From Tenebrio molitor (taxonomy: Eukaryota; Arthropoda; Insecta; Coleoptera; Tenebrionidae), in the NCBI RefSeq assembly GCF_963966145.1, contig NC_091051.1, positions 1,302,001 through 1,366,000 of the forward strand: 64,000 bases of DNA, given 5' to 3'. Under the pieces are notes generated by a model. The model was not told where the DNA came from, did not search any database, and was given only the letters and a program-made list of their open reading frames with translations. This document shows positions 58,111-64,000 of the stretch, piece after piece. A program made the position numbers and the translations under genes. How positions within the stretch are numbered: the stretch's first letter is position 1; the number at the start of each line of letters is the position of its first letter.

Positions 58111-58554
58111 AAAAATACAGCCGCGGAATCGAAATTTCGGGCAGCATTTTTTTTTGTCAATTTTTGAATTTTGAGTTAATTGCAGTGCCTACCGCTTATT
58201 ATGCCGCAAATCACTATTTTTTAATGTAAATAAATCAAAATGACAAAAACATGACAAGAGTAAAAAATGAGGTTATTTTAACGTAAACTTATTTATCTGC
58301 AACACTAACTGTTAAAATCACTGAAACAGTAACTTCTACAAAATTAGCCCAACAGGCAACTCACGAAAACAGTTTTTCACAACAAAAACAGGATCAACAA
58401 AATTCCAAACAAAAGAGGTTATGTTGTTAGGCGTTGCGTGTTTACTGATTTTAGTTTAATCAGTGATACCAACACACAATGCATTTAGCATGAATTTTTC
58501 CAGAAGTTTACCCCAAGCAATTTCACGTTTTTTCGTCAATTGAAATCTAAATAA

Positions 58555-58735
58555 CGGGTTAAAAATTTAAATAAGTCGAAAATAAGACAAGCTTTAGTTA
58601 TTAGTATTAAGAAAGTATTTAAAAAACAGATTAAAAAACCTTCTGTAGAACATAGTTGGCGTCCTCTATCGACAAACTTGCAAAACATTACACTTTGCTC
58701 ACTAGTGAGAAAAAATTTTTTCCTCACTAGTGGAT
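58555..58735 (-). repeat. CTCACTAGTGAG palindrome element, copy 2, inverted
   Basis: Inverse of 28062-28218: shared AATAAGACAAGCTTTAGTTA, CCTCTATCGACAAACTTGCA, and CACTTTGCTCACTAGTGAG with a second CCTCACTAGTGG. On its minus strand the frame contains LTSEQSVMFCKFVDRG, parallel to copy 1. Confidence 0.7.
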
Positions 58736-58829
58736 CATGGAAAAATGAATTTTTTTTTTCACCTATATTGTTAATTTTATCCTTACCGTAAAAATAGGAA
58801 TTTGGGATTTTCCACATTTCTTTTATTTC

Positions 58830-59230
58830 AGTAAAGTCTATGAAATACAGTTTTCACATTTATTCTGTCCTAAGGCAAGACAAAGGAATTGTTTGTTTAA
58901 TTCTCGTAGCCCCGTGTTATTTTTTGTGGCCTTTTGTACATCAGTAAGATCTATCAAATGCAGTTTTCACATTAATTCTAGAAACAACAAACACTGGCAT
59001 ATATGCTTTTGCTGTTTTCCCAGCGCATCCACCAATTTTATTTTTCCCCACTTTGAAATCTTTTCTTCTTATTGTTTAATTTTTTTATTACAATAAAATG
59101 TATAAAATACAATTTCTGTATTTCTTCTATCCTTTGGAAAACAAAATAATTTTTAAATTTCTTTGGGCATTCACCATTTCAACAACAGAAAACTAAGATT
59201 GTCTTCGTTCTTTTTTTTTCACAATAAGAT
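58830..59230 (-). repeat. GGTGGATGCGCC repeat array, resumed
   Basis: Bodies with AGTAAAGTCTATGAAATACA, AGTAAGATCTATCAAATGCA and ACAATAAAATGTATAAAATA at about 58832, 58935 and 59090, and cores CAGCGCATCCACCAATTTTA at 59020 and GGGCATTCACCATTTC at 59164. Unit length is again near 140 bp. Confidence 0.7.
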
Positions 59231-59254
59231 CTAGATTCTAGACAATACTATTTG

Positions 59255-59700
59255 TACAGACTGTCTATAAAAGAATGTGGGATCGCAGAGGGCTCTGGAA
59301 TTTGAATTTGCTACCCCCTTTAAATTCATCCATTACTAATTGAGTAATTGCAAATTGTCAAATATTCACAAAATGTAAACAAAAAGTCAACTTACCTCAT
59401 TTCCGCTTTCGAAGTCGTGCTTTGTTGTTCCTTGTGTTCCTGGTTTTTTTGATGTTATTTACCTTCTTCTTAAATGTTTAATAAATACATAATTTGTTGA
59501 GACTGTTGGAACCTATCAATAATTTATTGTTATTTAATTTTTTGCAAGTGTTAATTTTGTCAAGCTAGGCAAGCAGTAAAACCAATTTTGTTCTGGGGTT
59601 GCATATCGTAGATCAGACTAATATTATTCGATTTACGGTGAAAGAGTTGGCACACTTTCAAAGCCTACTTCGATGCCACAATCATTTATAGACACTGTAT
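59255..59700. mobile_element. MITE with TACAGACTGTCTATAAA ends
   Basis: 446 bp. The left end TACAGACTGTCTATAAAAGA and right end TCATTTATAGACACTGTA are inverted, followed by TA. The inner terminal bases TATAAATGATTGTGGCATCG (complement of the right end) resemble the 18562 and 46474 MITEs, so these families are probably related. Confidence 0.75.
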
Positions 59701-59724
59701 ATGCGTTTAACACCAAGTTTTATT

Positions 59725-59755
59725 TTCCGGCGCATCCACCATTTTTACATTACAT
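59725..59755 (-). repeat. Single GGTGGATGCGCC-type unit, minus orientation
   Basis: TCCGGCGCATCCACCATTTT at 59727, directly after the MITE end, so the MITE probably inserted in this array too. Confidence 0.7.
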
Positions 59756-62270
59756 AGGTGCATTTTTTCCCCTCACCGTTCCAGCTAGATATTTGAAAAT
59801 GTCTTTATCCCGTTTGGCGCAATAAACCGTTCAAAACCGATTTGTCGCGTTTGTTTGAAGCAACTCAATTCCGGGACTGCGTCTCCCGTTTTCCGCAACG
59901 TGCGTCCAGGAGGAGCCCCCTCTCCGTGGTACCCAAATGGGGCGAGTTTTTCGCCCATCGTCCTGATTACCGTCTCACGGGCCGTTGCCCCCGCCGACGC
60001 CAACGAAATTTGTAAACACATCGGGGGCTGTTTAGCGAATTCGCAGCGTTTCGCTCGGCAAATAAGACGTCCCGCTGGCTGAGGAGGTCGTGATTGCGTG
60101 TAATTTGTGTAGGTCTCGGTAATCTCGGGGCGACTCGGTTCGGTGGAGGATGTGGTGGAAGTGTGGCGCGCTCGAGGGGCTCCGGGCGACGCGCACCACT
60201 GTTCGAGACAACGGGGGTGCTCGCTTGCAGCTGATAAGCGTTACAGTTGTGTCTGTAGCAGATCGTTAAACTGTTCGGAGCAAGACGCGGAACATGCAGA
60301 CAGGCGGAAAGGGACTTTTTATTCGTATAATTAAGTAAAATTAGGACGGGGAGGGTTATGGCGGGGGTAAAAACGACGATGAGGCTGTGACGTTTTGGTT
60401 CTGTCAAAGTGACGACTGTTCGCCGTCCAATTAACACCCACATGCTCTGGCAACCATAGAAACGGGATGTTCCAGCGCCAGTATATCATTTCTCTAAATA
60501 CTCTATGAACAATCGATAAATTAACTTCGCCACACATGTTGCTAATTTGGAACACGACCGCCAACGACAATATATTCCACACCCCCCTGACAATTGTGCT
60601 GTCGCAAATTTTCGCCGTGTCACAATACGTCATCACGGGCACTACTTCCGGAGTTTTTCGAGTCATCGACAATTACGCATATTTCCGGAGCGTCGCCGCC
60701 ACCGATTTCCTCGTTTAGCATTTCAAATCGGCAAATTAGGCTCTCTCTCTTTCGAGGAGGAGGAATCCGGCGATTTGTTTCGGTAATTCGGCGAACTTTC
60801 GCTTGATTTAACGGGAAATTTTAAGAGTTGCCATGGGAGGCATCGATCGACACCGGAAGAATTTTCGCCCCCGAAAGTGATGTACACAATCGACGAGGTT
60901 CGAGTCGTAAGCTTATTAATAAGCCGCGAGAAAGCTCCGGTGCCGGAAGCACAATTGGAAGGTTTTTCGTTCGCGCCGTCGACGTACGTTTCCGGAGTCA
61001 GTTTTTGGGTTTCATCAGAAATTTCCGGAATGGACAAAGCAAATATCGCGCGTAACCCTCGGGGAGAATCTGGAGTTAACTAAAGGAGAAAGAAGCGGCA
61101 TTGTTTCGATGATTTCGCTCGCGAAAAGCCGGGACAAAGGGCGCAAGAAAGCTGAATTCTGACGTTTAACGTTACAGTCGTATCGCCGGAGATCAGAGAA
61201 ATTGCTTCGCGAGCTTTGAAACTGAAGCTCTAGGTATGACGGCGAAAGTGGAGACTTTTTGGGGAAACAGTGTCCGTTGGCTGCGATGGAGTGGGGAATT
61301 CCGCACTCGCCAGAAAGTCTCCCTCCTGGTGGAAATCCTCGGCGAGAACATCTCATTGTGTTCGGTTGATTTATGGTCCGACTTCTTTCCTGTCATTACA
61401 CGTCGTCCTTCGAGACGCCACAATCACTTCCCCCGTTTACCCTGAAACACTCCCCGGTTGAAAAGTTTCCAGGACTTGGACGTTATCCATTCGGGTGTCA
61501 ATAAAGGGGATTTTATTGCGATTTTCGATATTTTCCTGGCGTGTATCGTTGCGAGCGCGCGGATGATTTCGTTCCGGGAATTTTAAACGTCGGATGGGTT
61601 TTTGAAATTCCGACCGCGATCTCGCAATTTCTTCCGCTTATATCGTTCGCCGTCGAGCGCCTATCCGGGGGGTGTTGCGCCCTCGAGAATGTGTCGTCGC
61701 ACTCTTTCCGCGATCCGACACTGACACCGCTCTTAATCGTGTCCGATTAAGCTAAGAAGGAAATGATGGAATTGCCCCCGTGAGGGTTGGAAGTTTACGC
61801 TTAATCCGTTCCATTAGTGGAAGGGTGAAAGTTTTTAGATAGCATCGCCACGCACTCCCTAACTTCCGCCCTGGATAAACAAACTCCTAATAAAACTTTA
61901 ACTTGTGACGGGACCGGATGATGTGTCCTCCTCGCTGCGATTATTTAAATTTTCGGGGTGCGCTTTTCGACGTGCCTAGATGCGGCGCCCTCCACTCCTG
62001 CGGGGAAATAGATGGGAAATCACGTTGCGGATCGGCAGTCAACCGTAATGCGAGGCGATAGGTTTCGGGAACGTTTTTCCGTTTCGACACGCGTTCTGAT
62101 GCGATTCGGGGCAGATCTTGTTATTGGCGTTTATGCGTGCATCAGATCGGGGCGGTATGAGGGACGACTCGCGGAGGTGCCGCCCGAGGCGGGACATTTC
62201 AACTCATCTATCATTCTTTGAAGAGCAACTATGTTGTCACCAACTAGTCATTCTTCTTCTCCACTTGAAT
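59756..62270. other. GC-rich intronic unique DNA
   Basis: CpG-rich. Minus-strand frames of 158 codons (59967-60443) and 113 codons (60331-60672) are open. The second is hydrophobic in the middle with cysteines and begins with an ATG, but neither has a recognised domain or splice support, and plus-strand frames overlap both. Confidence 0.35.
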
Positions 62271-62279
62271 TCGTAGTAA

Positions 62280-62445
62280 TACAGTCGCGGACAGAAAAAT
62301 GTAGGACAAGGCTTATTAAGAGATTTTTAGGTAAAATGGCCAACTATGGAAAATAAATAAATATTTTAATAGTAACCATAGAAAGAATAAACCAATTTAC
62401 ATTGGCGACAAAACATTGTCCCACTTTTTTCTGTCCGCGACAGTA
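62280..62445. mobile_element. MITE with TACAGTCGCGGACAGAAAA ends
   Basis: 166 bp. The left end TACAGTCGCGGACAGAAAAA and right end TTTTTTCTGTCCGCGACAGTA are near-perfect inverted repeats, continuing with GGACAA and TTGTCCC. This is a Tc1/mariner-like terminus with TA flanks. A worn GGTGGATGCGCC-type unit (GGGGCATCCACCATTTCCGT) is 70 bp downstream at 62514. Confidence 0.85.
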
Positions 62446-62539
62446 CATTTTTATTATGCGACGCCTGTTTCAGAACAGTGACAGCTCTTGTTGTATGATA
62501 CTTTTTGGTACTGGGGCATCCACCATTTCCGTCGATCGT

Positions 62540-64000
62540 GCCGTGCCCGAGATACATCTTTTCCCAAAGGAAAATCTTTCGGAAGAACATAATATTCTGC
62601 AAAAACATTTTTTCCTTAATACCACTTAAAGTTACATTTTTTATGAGGGCCCGCACAAATAAATATCGTATCTGTTCCATGGAAAATTTCGTTATACGAG
62701 ATGGAGTCATATTTAATGGATTGTCGTAGGAATCGATACACACCGAAACGACGTTATCACATTAAATCGGCCAAGGATGCGGCATCGATGCTTGTTTAGA
62801 TGAAGAAGCCGTCGAAGGAGAGACCGATAAGAGCAGCACGAATACGCGAACGTAATAATTAGAGTCGCCTGGAAGACGCCTCGGAGGCGATTTCGTCGAC
62901 ACCTCGTCAAAAATTAAATTCACCCCGACGAAGATAATAACGTCGCCACGTCCGCGGGGTTATGAATAACACAATATTGACCCCGTCGTAAAGCGCGAAA
63001 GCATCACCCCTCGTCCGGCTTTTATTGTGCCCCCGTCGAATAATTTGTTGCGAGGTGGAAAGACCCCGATCGTGCAAATATTTGCCACGAAAATATGTAT
63101 ATTCGTTCCCGATTTCGGTTATTCCCAATTCGATATTCGATAACAATTTTCGGCGCGTCGGCAACCACCAATACAATTAATATCGGAGCGGTGCGTGTTT
63201 GAGTTGCACTTTGGGTCCCGTTAACTACCATTGACAGTTTGATTCGGCCGCTGGTACGAGTGTACCTACACGTAACCCAATTACCGGCGGGGGTTGGACG
63301 ATGGGTTCGGAGCCGCCCCCGCATTTCCATGCAGATCCGTCGACGATTGTCGGGTTCATCATCACGCGTCCGCGTAATTCCGGAGTTTTTCGAATTAGCT
63401 GGTGGATGCTGCGAAAAAATTGAGTCATGTGTAAATTAATCAGGATCTGGCGGCGGTGTTTACTTTGTAACGTGTACGTGACGATTACCGCGGACTCTGT
63501 CTCTAATGGAATTAGTGTTTAAAATGTTTCACATCAAAATCCGGGGGAAATATGCGCGAGCTGGACGGTTTTGTCGCGACAAACGAATTTTTCAGTCGCT
63601 AATTAATAAAGCTCGGCTTAGGCGGTGCAATTCGCGTTCTCGTTTTTGAGGAACAAACAAAAAATTTTAATCGCGTTCGGGCGAAAGCTCGATAGTTGCG
63701 GGACGAGTGCGTCGTTAAGCTCGTTCCTTCCGTCTTGTAATAGTATTTTTGTGGGTGGTAGACGAGCCGCGCGGGATGAAGAATTATGCGATAAAAGCTC
63801 TTTCATAAAAATGCGCTTAAAGAAGAAATAACGCCTTAACATAAATACACCCGGCAAGGCTAAAAAGCGCGTTCATTTTAAAATCGGATTTGACTCGCTC
63901 CAGTGCTCTTTGTTACTGAAGATATCAACTTAATGCACATTTATTAAGGACTCTCCGGCGTCGCCTCCGCGACACGCCAAAGTAGTTTTTAATGAATCCC
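62540..64000. other. GC-rich intronic unique DNA to window end
   Basis: No gene, repeat or hairpin recognised. Short frames overlap on both strands. Confidence 0.4.

Larger units (their letters stand above)
51956..64000 (+). other. rg: Intron following the neurobeachin exon, incomplete
   Basis: Begins with GTAAGG and continues beyond the window end. No further neurobeachin exon was recognised, so the intron is at least 12 kb. It contains the MITEs, repeats and unique stretches listed below. Confidence 0.7.

Noticed and set aside
60331..60672. 113-codon hydrophobic minus-strand frame
   Set aside because: No domain or transcript evidence visible; overlapped by several plus-strand frames.

Overview
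The window reads as a piece of an insect nuclear genome, most likely a beetle. It is almost entirely intron and flanking DNA of one very large gene. The anchor is a 105-bp exon at 51851-51955, bounded by a clean acceptor and donor. It encodes 35 residues of the conserved N-terminal region of neurobeachin, called rugose in flies, a BEACH-domain vesicle-trafficking scaffold. A second well-formed coding exon lies 30.4 kb upstream at 21199-21414, with a Kozak-type ATG, 72 codons and a consensus donor. It ends in phase 0 and would splice in frame onto the 51851 exon, so I propose it as an alternative first exon of the same gene. The exon that normally encodes the vertebrate-like N-terminus and the next downstream exon were not found, so the gene runs past both window edges. 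Beetle is an inference from the kinds of mobile elements and the GC-richer unique DNA alternating with AT-rich element islands; no species can be named.

Just upstream of the proposed first exon, at 19.36-20.35 kb, two small candidate genes point away from each other. On the minus strand is the longest open frame in the window, 135 codons from its first ATG; it encodes a very basic protein with a predicted coiled coil. On the plus strand, 177 bp away, is a 53-codon frame encoding a cysteine-rich peptide with a hydrophobic N-terminus and a poly(A) signal downstream. Neither matches a family I recognise. They are the best candidates here for something undescribed.

Layout. 0.2-0.9 kb: a degraded LINE reverse-transcriptase tail split by a tRNA-derived SINE. 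0.9-24 kb: mostly single-copy, GC-richer DNA with islands of foldback and MITE elements at 2.5-3.5, 14.3-15.3 and 18.3-19.0 kb, and the small gene pair plus first exon at 19.4-21.4 kb. 24-51 kb: the intron is crowded with AT-rich islands. These hold a dispersed and locally tandem repeat with the core GGTGGATGCGCC, a second SINE, palindrome clusters, a duplicated 0.5-kb segment, a 764-bp foldback carrying a transposase tail, and an internally deleted transposase remnant. 52-64 kb: the following intron, with more of the same repeat, several TACAG-ended MITEs and long GC-rich unique stretches.

The most unusual non-coding signal is a set of large imperfect hairpins at 15.2, 27.8, 39.7, 45.5, 49.5, 49.9, 50.6, 50.7 and 58.0 kb. 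Their stems are unrelated to one another, but several share a near-identical GC-rich apex: CGAGCGYYAGCGAG in two of them, and GAGCCGYAGGCGAG or a shortened form in three or four others.
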